Positions 12,701 through 24,104 of a stretch of DNA of 64,000 bases are shown one piece after another (the stretch's first letter is position 1; each line of letters opens with the position of its first letter). Source of the stretch: Mangifera indica (taxonomy: Eukaryota; Streptophyta; Magnoliopsida; Sapindales; Anacardiaceae); contig NC_058143.1 in assembly GCF_011075055.1 (NCBI RefSeq), forward strand, positions 17,434,930-17,498,929, read 5' to 3'. The notes beneath the pieces are model-generated. The model did not search any database and was not told where the DNA came from. It worked only from the letters and a program-made list of their open reading frames with translations. The position numbers were made by a program, and so were the translations under genes.

Positions 12701-15202
12701 TTTAATTAGTGAACTTTATTCAAAGCTTCTGCAAATATTTACTGTGTAACAAATAGTTCTGTGTATTGTCCCATGATTTGTGCTACTAAATTAGTTCAGA
12801 AAATTATCTATTATTAAATGTTTGCATGTCACCTTATGAAGAAGAAAATATTGTCTTTGACTCCTTAGCCTCTTTGGTTCACCAGTTCAAGATGATATAC
12901 GTTTGGGTTTTGTTGCTACCATGCTATTATAGAGCATCTGATTGGATACTTGAAATTGTGTATCATTGTTATATTAATGTTGTAGAATAATCATCTTCAA
13001 GTTTTCATATGAGAATGAGCTAATAGTCTGTTAAAGATTGAATTTGGGAAGTCCACATGGGAATGGTCAAACCAAAATTTGCTTTTTTGTTCCTTCTGCA
13101 ACTAAACATCTTTTTGTTGAGAAAAAATGCTTATTTAGCTGATTACTTTCCTCGACCTTGAGTTATTTTGTTTACTGTTTGCATTTTCTTTTCTGTGTAG
13201 CATTCCTTCACACGTGGCAAGTTTGATATTGATCATGTCATGATAGAGAGATATGAGAAACAGGAACGGTCATGGTCAAAGCTGAATGTTTCAGATGTGG
13301 TAGCAGGTATACTCAGAAGAAGAAACCGAGATGCTAAGTTTCTGTGCTGGAAAATTATTCTATGTTCTCAGGACAGTCAAGAAGGGGATGAGCACATGCA
13401 GAGGGGGCAGGTTTCACATTTTGCAGCAGAATCGTGGTTGTTTTCAAAGCTAATGCCTCCTAGGAAAGATTATGATGATGATCTGCTAGTTTCATTTCCT
13501 GGCCTTTCAATATGGAAGAAGTGGCTTCCTAGCCAATCTGGCTCTGATTTGACTTGCTGCTTCTCAATTGTTAAGTCAACAAAAGTTGACCCTCCAAATA
13601 ATACTGTATCTGGTGTAAGTGCAGTTCTGTTTCTTGTATCTGAAAACATCCCATGGAAGCTCCAAAAAATTCAACTCCATAATCTTCTGATGTCAATACC
13701 TTCTGGTTCCTGCCTTCCTCTTCTGATCCTTAGTAGTTCATGTAATGAAGAGGTTTTAGATCCTTCTGCTGTTATAGTCGATGGATTAGGCCTCCGTGAC
13801 ATTGACAAGTCAAGGGTGAAGAGTTTTGTTGTTAAATTCCTTGTTGGGAACCAACAATTGGGTTACTCAGATGGATTTTTCAGTGACGAGCAACTAAGGG
13901 AAGGGTTGGATTGGCTGGCAAATGAGTCACCTGTACAACCTGTTGTTCATTGTGTCAAGACACGTGAACTCATCCTGAGTCACCTGGGCTCTGCACTGGA
14001 GGTGCTTAAAAAGTTGAGTGATCATGAAGTGAGTCCAAATCACTGTATATCAGCCTTCAACAAAGCCTTGGATCTGTCACGGGACGAAATTGTGGCTGCT
14101 GCCAAAGCAAATCCTGCCAGTTGGCCCTGTCCTGAGATTGCAATAGTGGAGAATTCTGGTGATTTCATCGAGAATTGTTGTGTGCCAAGCATAGGATGGA
14201 GCTCTACAGAGAGAACAGAATCATTCGAGTGTTCATTAAATAACTTAAAACTTCCAGCTTTTCCTGATGATATATCCTGGTTGAGTAGAGGCTCTAACAT
14301 GGGCAAGGAGATTGAGATTCAGAGATCACAACTTGAAAATTGCTTGATTAGATATTTGACACAATCATGCATGATGGGAGCTTCACTAGCTATAAAAGAG
14401 GCATCCATAATGCTACAAAGAAGCACAAGGCTTGAGCTTCAAAACTTGAGCTACTACATGGTTCCAAACTGGGTTGTGATTTTCCGTCGGATTTTCAATT
14501 GGCGACTAATGAGTCTAGCCAATGGGGCCTTATCTTCGGCATATGTTTTGGAGGAGCATCTTTCTGCTTTGGCTTTAGATAATCTGGATAAGTCAGGACT
14601 TGTAGGTATGCCTTACAGCGTAAACCATCTGTCTTTAGATGAAGTACTGGAAGGTGGCTTCGGCTCTCATTTGACTCAGTGGACTCACTGTCGGCCCCTT
14701 GGAAATAAAGAGATTGACAGGCACCATATCAATCCGGAAGTTCAGTGGCATCTACCAGGGCTAGTCTTAAATGGTGAAGTTCAAGAACCTGCTAACATAA
14801 TTAACTTAGAAGACGATGAAAGAAATTCCCCACAGAAAGATAAATTGGTCACGACAGATGATGTTTCACAGACTACCAGTAAATTAAACAACACAGCCAC
14901 TGAAATAATGTTGTCCGAAAATGTAGAGAGAGAGACTGAAAATTTAAGTGATTTGTTTGAGCGATGCTTCATGGTGCAGAACACAAATTACAAAAGGCTG
15001 TCGGTGTTTTTCTGATATGCTAATTGCTTGTGAAGAATTTTGCCCAGTTGAAATATGAATTTTGACAAGTAGAGTCTCTATTTGTAACATTATTCCGATG
15101 TTTTTTTATAATGTACACAAAGGTTATAACGAGATCTTTGGTTTTTGGCTATTCTGACTTTGTTTTCTGCAGATATTCAGCCGACAAATTGGGAGCTTGT
15201 AA
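3745..15202 (+). CDS. SAC3B: SAC3 family protein B-like, TREX-2 mRNA export subunit (GANP homologue)
   Basis: Eighteen coding exons: 3745-3878, 4068-4160, 4661-4759, 5484-5720, 6448-6528, 7412-7630, 7793-7981, 8060-8316, 8615-8715, 8866-9081, 9826-10053, 10132-10223, 10478-10571, 11227-11319, 11413-12239, 12333-12447, 13201-15003, 15173-15202. They sum to 4908 nt (1635 aa) with every phase matching. SAC3/GANP is the scaffold of the nuclear-pore TREX-2 complex, linking transcription to mRNA export. The first ~350 residues are Ser/Pro-rich with scattered FG motifs (GFGRQ, TFGNF, SFGSS), as in FG-nucleoporins. The SAC3/GANP domain follows at about 427-740, opening with GLCPDMCPE and including YNRTAEREANLIRP and CRMGNFISFFRLA. 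A charged, probably coiled-coil stretch spans ~950-1025, and a long GANP-like C-terminal region follows. Exon 5 is the least certain: it uses the TAG acceptor at 6445-6447, because the earlier acceptor near 6410 gives an incompatible frame. An AATAAA lies at 15373. Confidence 0.93.
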
Positions 15203-16411
15203 TTTTAAGATGCAATCCAGAGGTGAACTACTTGTGGACATATGTGAAGCCTTAAAATGCTATGATTTGGAAGATTCATAGAAAGAAATACTAGTAAATT
15301 TACGTCTTTACAAGCTTGAGCCATTTCAGTTCACTCAGGCAGGAGTCGGTCACCTATGCTGGACTGCATGTGAATAAAATTTCATCTATGACGGTAAATG
15401 ATACACCCCTAGGATTCGAAGATAGCATGGTGCAGTTGGCATGCTACACTCAACGAGCCTCTAAGTAGCATGGGCGTCATGCCAAGACAATGCGCAGGTT
15501 ATACATATTACGAGAATTCTGATGATCCAAGTGTCGAGAAAGTGTTTGCACTGTTGCTTGAAATGCTTAGTACTGGCGGAGGAAATGCTGCATTTAATCT
15601 CATCATCGCAGACCTCAATATTATATGCATAAACATAATAATATATCATTGTTTATGTACAAATTTATACTTATTATTTATATATATAATTTTATTGCAA
15701 ATCTTTAACCTCGGACATCGAGCAAGCTGACATCATACAAACTGGTTCAGCATCACATGAATATTAAATACGCCATTGCCAAGGAAATGGTGTTATCAAT
15801 CATATACCTCTGGAAGTTACATCCCTCATTCGATGTTCGTATTGGTGAGATGATCATAAGTGGGGTTTACATATAATTGAACTTTAAAGCTAACATCCCG
15901 AGCAACTTTACAGCCATAATGAAAACATATCTTCAAATTCACATTTCCTCGATCATCAACTACCAACTGTTCAATCTGCCAAAAGCCTCTTCAAATCTTT
16001 TCATTTCCTTCCTCTCTACCTCTCAATCAGCAGGTTACAGCTATAAGGAGAGCATTTTGTTCTCCCAGTAGCATGTTGTGTGGTTACTGGTTAATAACAG
16101 TTTTTCAATAACATCACTAAGATATCCTGGCCTGGAATCAGTGAAGAAGATATGCAGAACAAATGGCTTCTGCTGCCTGAAGCCGACATCCTGATACCAA
16201 ACAAAATATACAGCATTAGTTAACATTGATTAGATTTTTACTGAATCACAATTTTGGGCAACTATTCTAAAAGATAAGCATGTATCCCTTCTGCAGACAC
16301 TTCCAGCCTATTGTCTTTTAAAAACCATGTCAATAAAAAAGCATAGATAGGTACCACTTGATAAAATTAAACACAGTATCCAAGGTAGCTTCTAAAAGCC
16401 TTCGATCCGGA
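15203..16411. other. Convergent 3' regions of SAC3B and the PP2C gene
   Basis: This stretch should hold the SAC3B 3' UTR (+; AATAAA at 15373-15378) and the PP2C 3' UTR (-). Short open frames here have no family resemblance and I treat them as chance. Confidence 0.6.
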
Positions 16412-19400
16412 TCACTGCAATGAATTCGAAGGAAAAAATTTTCTTAGCTGCTTCAGCAGAGATAAAATTATGGTTAAAAAAGCAAGCATAAGACAAATAC
16501 CAATTCTACAGGCTTCCGACGAGTCAGAGATGAACCAGTACTAGCTTGATTTTGAGTAATTGAAACAGTTTGCTGAAGGTCTGACAAATCACTTCTTACT
16601 GAACGAAAAAGTTCTGACCCTGAAGGAGTCGCCATGTCAGAACCTCCCTTTCCATTTTTCAGAAGTAAAGGCCTAAGATTGTATCCGCTTGTGTCAGCAG
16701 AAGCAGCACCTGGCTGTAGCAATATAAAGAAATATTGGAAATTACACACCAATCAATGGAATGAAAGTAAATATTATTGAGTCATGCCTCAAATTCACAA
16801 CTTACAAAGTTGCACGAGCAAAGGAAAATGAGACACAGTTCAAATGAATTCTTGTTTCCTATAATTGCCATAATTATGACTTTCTTAGTTCTCCTCAAAA
16901 GTTTCCTAGCTGAAAGACACCAAGCATTCACATCCATAGGTTATACTTATCTATGGCTCTAAACTAGGTATTTAAATAAGCTCAATTTGAAAAATAGTTC
17001 TCAAAAGTGGAAGTTGACAAAATGCAGATCCTAGGAATCGCTACATGTTTCATTACTAATGAATCAGAGTAAAAGATTCAGCCTATGGTAAGAACTCAAA
17101 AAACATGTAGAAAATAAGTAGGCAAACGAAATTTTACATCATGCATACATTAAAAAAGTCTTTAATGTTGACAATGATAATTGTGATATCATCAGTTCGA
17201 TTTTCATGCTCCAGCCACAGTTTGTATGATTCTCCAGCTATTGCAGAACAAGCATCCCGAGGATCCGTATAATTTGCTGCCTGCACAAAGAAGAAAAATT
17301 GTTAGGGAAAAAACAGCAGGGTGAAGAGTAATGCCATATTCAGAGTGAAAAAGAAAAAACTGAGATTTGGATACAGTGGACATAACGATTCAATAATTCA
17401 TCAAGAAATAAAAAAATAAAAGAAAATATTATGCATAAAGCTGGCAACCAGGAAGAACCTAGTGGAATGAAGAAAATCCCATATCTGATGTCAGAAATTA
17501 TTGAAGATGTTGATTCCAGTCTAGTATTTAAAGGAAATTCCAAATATGAATCAAACTGAATACAAATAGGCTGGCCCATGGAACCCTTATCCAATTAAAT
17601 GCCAAGGTCAATGTATTCTGCAAACAGCAGTGGGAATAGACATTACTGTATCTAGGTTAGGCCTGATATACCCAAAGAAACATACAAGTATCCAAAACAT
17701 GCATTGATATAAAATAAACAAAAACATCTGAGGTAATACTATGTTCCCATATACTCTGATTCCTTATTAAAAAGGGTATGTACAGAATTTTTTTAGAAAG
17801 TTGAAATATGTTTTTTAGTAATGAATTAACTAGAATCCATAACTTGGAAAAGGTTCCTTAGAAAATTTTAGTTGGCACTACATGAGGCTACCAAGGGAGG
17901 ACTTCACACTTGTGCATCTATTCTCTCGTCTTAGCAGTATACCAACTTTCCAAAGAAATTCATCACTTCAGCAACTACTATAAGAAAACAAATTATCGAT
18001 TTTGAACTTCACAGCAAGTAAGTCAGTTTAATGCTATGTGTGAGATTGGGGTATAAAAGAAATAAAAAATTTAAAACATAACAATAATAATAATAATAAA
18101 TGAAATTACACAGATTTATCAACTTCTGCTAATGTCTCCAAACTCTCAAATGCCACTGAAAATCAGTACGACACTATGTATGAAATTGGGCTATAACAGT
18201 CACCAAAAAAAAAAAAAACCAAAATTACAGAGATTTAACGAATTTCTGCTTATATCTCCAATCTCTCAAATGCCCTCAAATGTTTCCATCTACCTTGAGC
18301 ATCTAATACCCCCTAATATTCACCTGTGCATACACCAGTCAATGAACTAAATGAACATAATTATATGCATAGTTTCATAGCGGCTTAATCTCTGTTATTG
18401 GAATGAGCAATGCAGGATCCAAAACCATCCATTTGCAGAATAGACTTATGACAGCAAGGAAGAAGGATCAATATACCCACAAGACAGACATTAACAACTC
18501 TTGAAGTTTTTTTATTAAGGAAAAAAAACACTAACACTTCTGAGCGTACCAAATATATCAATTGCAATCTCATCATATCCTTTTTCTCTCTCTCTTTTTT
18601 CATATGATTTTAAATTTTTAATCACACAAGCTGTCAACAAATATGCATTCTTATTGTTTGAGTGCTAATATTGACATAAAAGAAAAATATGGCTTAAGAA
18701 AACATTAACAACAAAAATACAAGCCAAACCATTCATAGAGTGTTATGAAGTCAATTTATAACTTCACCAACTATATAAAGGCACCTGGCAAGTTTTTAGT
18801 AGAGCACCATGTTTCATAGAAGAAAATATATGAAATCAGAGGGTGTTGAAACTAATTCCTCTGAGTTGTTCTATTCAATTTACGGTTGGTACAATATATA
18901 GTTTGAAAAACAAAATAGGAAATCAATCTCCTAAGAACTAAACCAGGAAACAACCAACTAATTTTCACTGAAATAGCAAACAATAAAAACTTTGACTGTC
19001 AAACTCCCTAAATTATGGGATTCTTGTATATCAATCATTCCCAACTTGCTCACATTTGACTCAAAACCCGACTTTAACCAAAGGTTTGGTACAGGACTCT
19101 TGTATATTCAATTTAGAGTACATACATTATATAGCTTGAAAAACAAAATAAGAAAACAATCTCCTAAAAGCTAAACCAAGAAACAACCAACTAATTTCCA
19201 CCAAAATAGTAAGCAATAAAACAGGAACAAAACTACAACTGGAAAGTTTAAATTTCGAATTCCTTCAAGTACAGTACTCTTGTATACTTGCCAACAATAC
19301 AATCCTCAACAAATTCAAAGTTTCACCATAGTGACAATAATTCAATCATGCTTAAATGAATAGCAATAAAGTAAACCAATTAAACAAGACATACATGAAT

Positions 19401-20345
19401 ATCTTTAGTCTACTTAGATATTAAGTATCATACCATATCGACAACAGCTTGGCTCGAAAGGAACTCAAATATTCCATCACTGGCAACTACAAAAAATGAA
19501 TGATTGGAAGTAAGCTGAACCACCGCAACCTCAGGAACTGCAACTACACCAATCTTCTCAGCAATACTATCACCAACACTTCTAGTAAATGCCGTCCCCG
19601 GATATATCCCATTCTGAACCCACAACCTGGGAGGATCACCCCCATGGCTCTCTTCATCACTCCATGTCTGAATATTTGGGTCCTTAAGCCCTTCCACCTG
19701 ATCAACACTCAGAACCCTTGCCCCAGAAAGCTTCACCCTCTCACACTCATCTTTCCTAAATGGCGTTTGATCATGAGACAAGCTCTCAGCAACAATTTTA
19801 TTCCCATCTTTGACGGCAATTACTGCCCTCGAATCACCCACATTAGCAACATATATTTTATCTCCAATAAGAAGAACGGTAATCGCGGTCGTACCACTCA
19901 TTGTATCATCAATTTCACTCATATGTAACTCATTATTTACCGTTTGAAATGCTGCATTATAAGCTCTAACAGGATCATCCAACAACAAGGGTTCATTTTC
20001 CAATACCTCAATCAATTTTTGCTGAACAAAATTTGAACACTGAGTGCCAAATTGACCATGCCCATCAAATACACCAAAGAAATGAACATTTGGGTTACCT
20101 TGAACTTGGGTTTTGATGCAGAAACTGTCTTGGTTTTCCTTATCAGGCGAGTCCGGATAGTGCCCACGTTGTGTCAAGAAAGAGTACTCTAATTTGTAGT
20201 TATGTAAGGGAACAGGAGCAGACTCTAGAGTTCTTCGTGTAATCAAGTGCTTGTTATGGAAACTGTTCGGACTCACTTCAGGACGATGATCACCGTCTGA
20301 TGATGACGGGTATCGACTACAACACTTTCCATGAACACAACCCAT
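16412..20345 (-). CDS. Protein phosphatase 2C, PP2C35-like
   Basis: Coding exons on the minus strand are 19434-20345, 17149-17280, 16501-16713 and 16412-16414 (420 codons, 419 aa). It is a Mg/Mn-dependent Ser/Thr phosphatase. Motifs in order: [72 protein letters not shown] and [11 protein letters not shown], so all metal-binding Asp motifs are present. The start is [10 protein letters not shown], a likely N-myristoylation (Gly2) and palmitoylation (Cys3) signal, so membrane attachment is inferred. I prefer this ATG over an upstream in-frame non-ATG extension. After the catalytic domain comes a ~75-residue Ser-rich tail. The tail ends at an intron whose next exon opens directly with TGA, so the stop codon sits alone. 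If that intron is retained the protein gains about eight residues. From memory it matches Arabidopsis At3g06270. Confidence 0.92.
18031..18282. repeat. Imperfect tandem duplication in PP2C intron 1
   Basis: Two units run 18031-~18167 and ~18170-18282. Both contain 'ctatgt(g/a)tga(g/a)attggg(g/c)tata', then a variable A-rich or ATA-repeat tract, then 'aaattaca(c/g)agattta' and 'tctcaaatgcc'. The first unit has an (aat)n tract at 18082-18100. It appears to be a local intronic duplication. Confidence 0.7.
18868..19220. repeat. Direct repeat pair in PP2C intron 1
   Basis: About 115 bp near 18868-18985 recurs at about 19101-19220. Shared blocks include 'ttgaaaaacaaaata', 'caatctcctaa', 'ctaaacca' and 'gaaacaaccaactaatttt/c'. 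The two copies are separated by about 115 bp of unrelated sequence. Confidence 0.7.
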
Positions 20346-23322
20346 TTTTTTGGTAAATGAAATCGGAAAATATAACAGAGAAACAAATGAGCGGAACAAG
20401 AATTTGACTAAGGTCTTAAGAGAAACTAAAAATGATTAGAACCACATGGAACATGAAGATGAGAAATTCTTGATGAAAACGGCTAAATGGGTAACCTTTG
20501 ATTTCAAATTTGTAGCTGTGAAGACGGTAATCTTGTCTACAGTCCATAATAAAAATGAACCTGGAATAAGCAAAATGAAATTCTATGCTTCGAGGGAATA
20601 CGGTTTCTTGAATGATTAGACTCAGACTCAACTGGATTCCAGCCCAAGAAACGAATTTCAGAAAGAACAGAAGCAACCCAATTAAAAAGCAAAGATTAGA
20701 AGAGTGTTAAAGGTCCCAAAACAAGCCTCAGATTGAAGCAAAAATTGGGACATTTTGGTCTGATCGTGAAACAGCTTCTTCCTGGTTTCTTTAATTTTTC
20801 CCTTTGTACCCTTTTGCTGCCCACAGCAAAAGAAAGAGAACGCGTTGTGGGATTTTCAAAGAAAAATGGTAGCTTTTCAGGGCACAAGATCAAGGCTCAA
20901 AAGAGAAAACACGAGCAGAAAAGTTTGAAGGAAAAGAAAACCCTATAAACAACAACAGGGGTTGGTTTCAAGAGAGGACTCGATGTGCGTGCATGTATGT
21001 AAGAACTTGTCCCAAGAACAAAGGCTCGTGTGTAGGTCTGTCTCTGCACAAAAACAAAGGCTCATGTCCCAAGAAAACGCGCACAGGGCACAGTAAAGTA
21101 GAACGTGTGAGCAGATTTGTCAAATTTTGATTAAAAATTTATATTCGTAGCAAGTGGACAAGCATAAACCCCGAGCCCCGCTTCTTTACTCATCATCTAC
21201 TACTAATCAGACGAAGATGGAAGAGAGGAGAAGACCACTCTCCTCTTCTTTTCTCACAGAAATTTGATACAATTGGATGGTCCTTTTCCAAAAATTAATT
21301 TTCATTTCATTTTCCCTACAGAAGAAGTCCCCAATTCAAACCAGAAGGAATAATTGTCTCTTAAACAGATGCCGTTGCCCCATTCATCGGTTTGGCCAAA
21401 TTAAAATTTCCCACCTATGGTATTATAAAAAGACAATTATCATCCTTTAAGTTTGAAAAAGTTATTTTCTATCCAAATCAATCATTCAAATATTATAACA
21501 TACAATAATACTATATCTATAAATATCTATTATGAATACATAAATAAATATATATTTAATATATATTATTATATTATTAGATGATTTTAAACTAATATTT
21601 AAATAATACATAATTACATAATAACATATACAAATATGTATCGATTTACACATTTAAAGTAGATATATATAATATTACTCTATTATAAAAGTGTAATTAA
21701 CTATTATTTTATCATTGAAGTTTGAAATATTATAATAATATCGTTGTTAGATTGAATTGTAAACAATATTATAAGGGGGTAGAAGTTAATTTATAAAACT
21801 TAATAAGGCATATGAATATTTTCCCATATCTTATTTTTAAATTTACATATTCACCCACATATGTTTCAAAGATAATTTTCTCTAATAATTTGTAATACAA
21901 TATTTACATTCATAATTTGATATTTAATTATTAGATGATATAATTATTATTTTAAAAACTACTGAAAGGTTTATTATAATTTTAAAGTTTTCAAAAATCT
22001 CTCTAAAATCTTATAAAATTTTATTAACATTCATAATATTTTTAAAAATTATAATTCACCCTCAAATATAAAATTAAAAATTAAGAGTACAAAAATTATT
22101 TAATAAAAATTTGACTATAAAATATTATATGGCTCGACGATTTTTTTTTTTAAATCTATTCAATAATACAATTAAAAAATCTAACATATTTTTAATAAAT
22201 TTATCATATCCATAAAGAAAATAATTTTTTCAAATTTAAATGATGAAATTTTGATCAACTATGAGTGGAAAGTAGTCATTAACCTTTATTAAACCCTAAT
22301 AGTAATTAAAAATTCCCATAAATTTATAAATATCACTTAAAATGAAAAAAAAATAATTGAGCTATTTATTTCATAATTTACAATTTTACTTTATGAATAA
22401 AATAATAACAAATCTTATATTTTGTATTTTAGGTGATATTTTATAATAATATATACTATTTTCTACCTTAATTCTTTATTTGTGATCACGATTTAGATAG
22501 AAACCAAGGGAATTAAATTTGCCTTGTTGAACATGATTTTCATATCTAGCCTTGACTTGATCAATGGGTTGGCCTGACCAATTTTTTATTTGATCGATGC
22601 GAATGATAAAATGGATAAGTGATGTTATGGTATAACAAAAGAATTTAATTTGATTTGGCTCACAAGTTAGATAAATTATTTGATTTGATTCGAATTTCGC
22701 TTGTGATTCGATTTAAATTAAGTTAAGCAATTGTTAAATAATACCGTTTTATTAATAAGTCACAAATTCAAACTATAAATCTGAGTTGTATATTTAAACC
22801 ATAAATTTAATAAATTCAAGTAAAACTCGAATCAAATTTAAACTGAACTCGAACCATCCTTAATGTTAGCTAAATGAACTTGAGTTAAGTTTTTATTCAA
22901 ATTGAACTTGACTCAAAAGATATTTAAACTCAATTCGATTTATATTTACCCTTATTTAAATATACATAGAATTGCTTGACTTCAACCTAAACAGGTGTGT
23001 TGCCAAAATGTTTTTTTTTATGATCGGGACCAAAACTGTGTCTCTTTAAGAAAGAATCTACATCTTATTATAATATAAGTGTGGAAAAGTATAGTTATTG
23101 ACTGAGTCTTAAGGGTCTTCATAAAAGTAACCATTCTTTAAATTCTATCCCCTTTCCACGTTAGTCATGAAGCTAGCATAATGGCAATTTTACCCCTAAA
23201 CAACGCTTCTATTTCCCTCTTCATTTTCTTCTTATACGCCAAGCCCAGTCCAAATATTCAAAAATTGAAAGCACAGTGAAAGCGAAACAAGCAATTTAAA
23301 GACCATGGACACAAATTAAATA
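20346..23322. other. PP2C promoter/5' UTR region and AT-rich intergenic DNA
   Basis: The first ~700 bases upstream of the PP2C ATG have mixed composition and probably include its 5' UTR. From about 21400 the sequence is strongly AT-rich without coding signal. A possible copy of the small MITE-like family described at 31866 lies near 21570-21690. A copy of the dispersed 'TTTGAATTTGAGT' repeat lies at about 22640-22960. Confidence 0.5.
22640..22960. repeat. Dispersed AT-rich 'TTTGAATTTGAGT' repeat, copy 2
   Basis: It shares the 'caattgttaaataataccgt' core and flanking 'aactcgaatcaaatttaaac' type words with the copy at 2270-2660. Ends are not defined. Confidence 0.4.
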
Positions 23323-24095
23323 GGCCAAATGACTATGTCCCACCCAAAGTATGCGCTTTTGTCAAGTTTCCCCCATTAACATTGAAAATACCATTTACCC
23401 ATCCATGGGCTATTAAATTTAACGGAACCCTAGCCCCTAAAAAATTTATCTCATTTCCCCCCCTAAAATTTTAAAACTAACAATTTTTTCCAACCCAACT
23501 TTTAAAAAACAGCATTTTCCCCCTTAGGGTTTTCAATTTTCTAGAGTTAGTTTTTCGGCATCGTTTCTTTCTCTCCTGTGACCTCCAAGCGACTCCTCTT
23601 CCTCTCCAGTGCGGCCTCCTTCTGGCGATTATACTAGACACGGTCGTTGAGTCGTCTTCGTCGAGACGAAGATGAATCGTCTTTGTCTAGAGATGAAGAC
23701 TAGGTCTTCGTCTCGACGAAGATAAGTCGTCTTCGTCGACGACAGTTTCTAGGACAACCGTCGAAAGGAGGCCACACCGTAGAGAAAGAGGAGTAGCTTG
23801 GAGGTCACCGGAGAGGAAGAAACGACACCGGAAAACAAACTCAGAAAATTGAAAACCCTAGGAGGGAAAATATAGTTTTTTAAAACTTGGGTTAGAGAAA
23901 ATTATTAGTTTTTAGGGTTTATGGGGGAAAATAAAATCAAATTTAAGTTTATTTTTAATAATACAAATAAAATGATGATTTTATCCTTGAAACCGTTAAT
24001 TTTAACTGATCACGGGTGGATAAATGGTATTTTTAAAGTTAATAGGAAGAAACAAAGATTAGCGTATACTTTGGGTGGGAAATAGTTCTTTGACC
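23323..24095. mobile_element. Foldback (long-TIR) Mutator-type non-autonomous element, 773 bp
   Basis: The two halves are inverted copies of each other. The left end reads GGCCAAATGACTATGTCCCA and the right end, complemented, reads GGTCAAAGAACTATTTCCCA; both continue with CCCAAAGTAT and, further in, AATACCATTTA. A perfect 9-bp direct repeat AATTAAATA flanks it (23314-23322 and 24096-24104). The GC-richer centre (~23570-23850) contains repeated 'gtcttcgtc/gacgaagac' words in both orientations, so it can form an internal hairpin. Long TIRs plus a 9-bp target duplication fit the Mutator (MULE) superfamily. There is no transposase. Confidence 0.85.
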
Positions 24096-24104
24096 AATTA
24101 AATA

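Noticed and set aside
15461..15730. Open frames on both strands after the SAC3B stop
   Set aside because: They lie in the expected 3' UTR between convergent genes and have no codon structure or family resemblance.
19500..19928. 142-codon plus-strand frame opposite PP2C exon 1
   Set aside because: It is an antisense shadow. The minus strand carries every PP2C motif.
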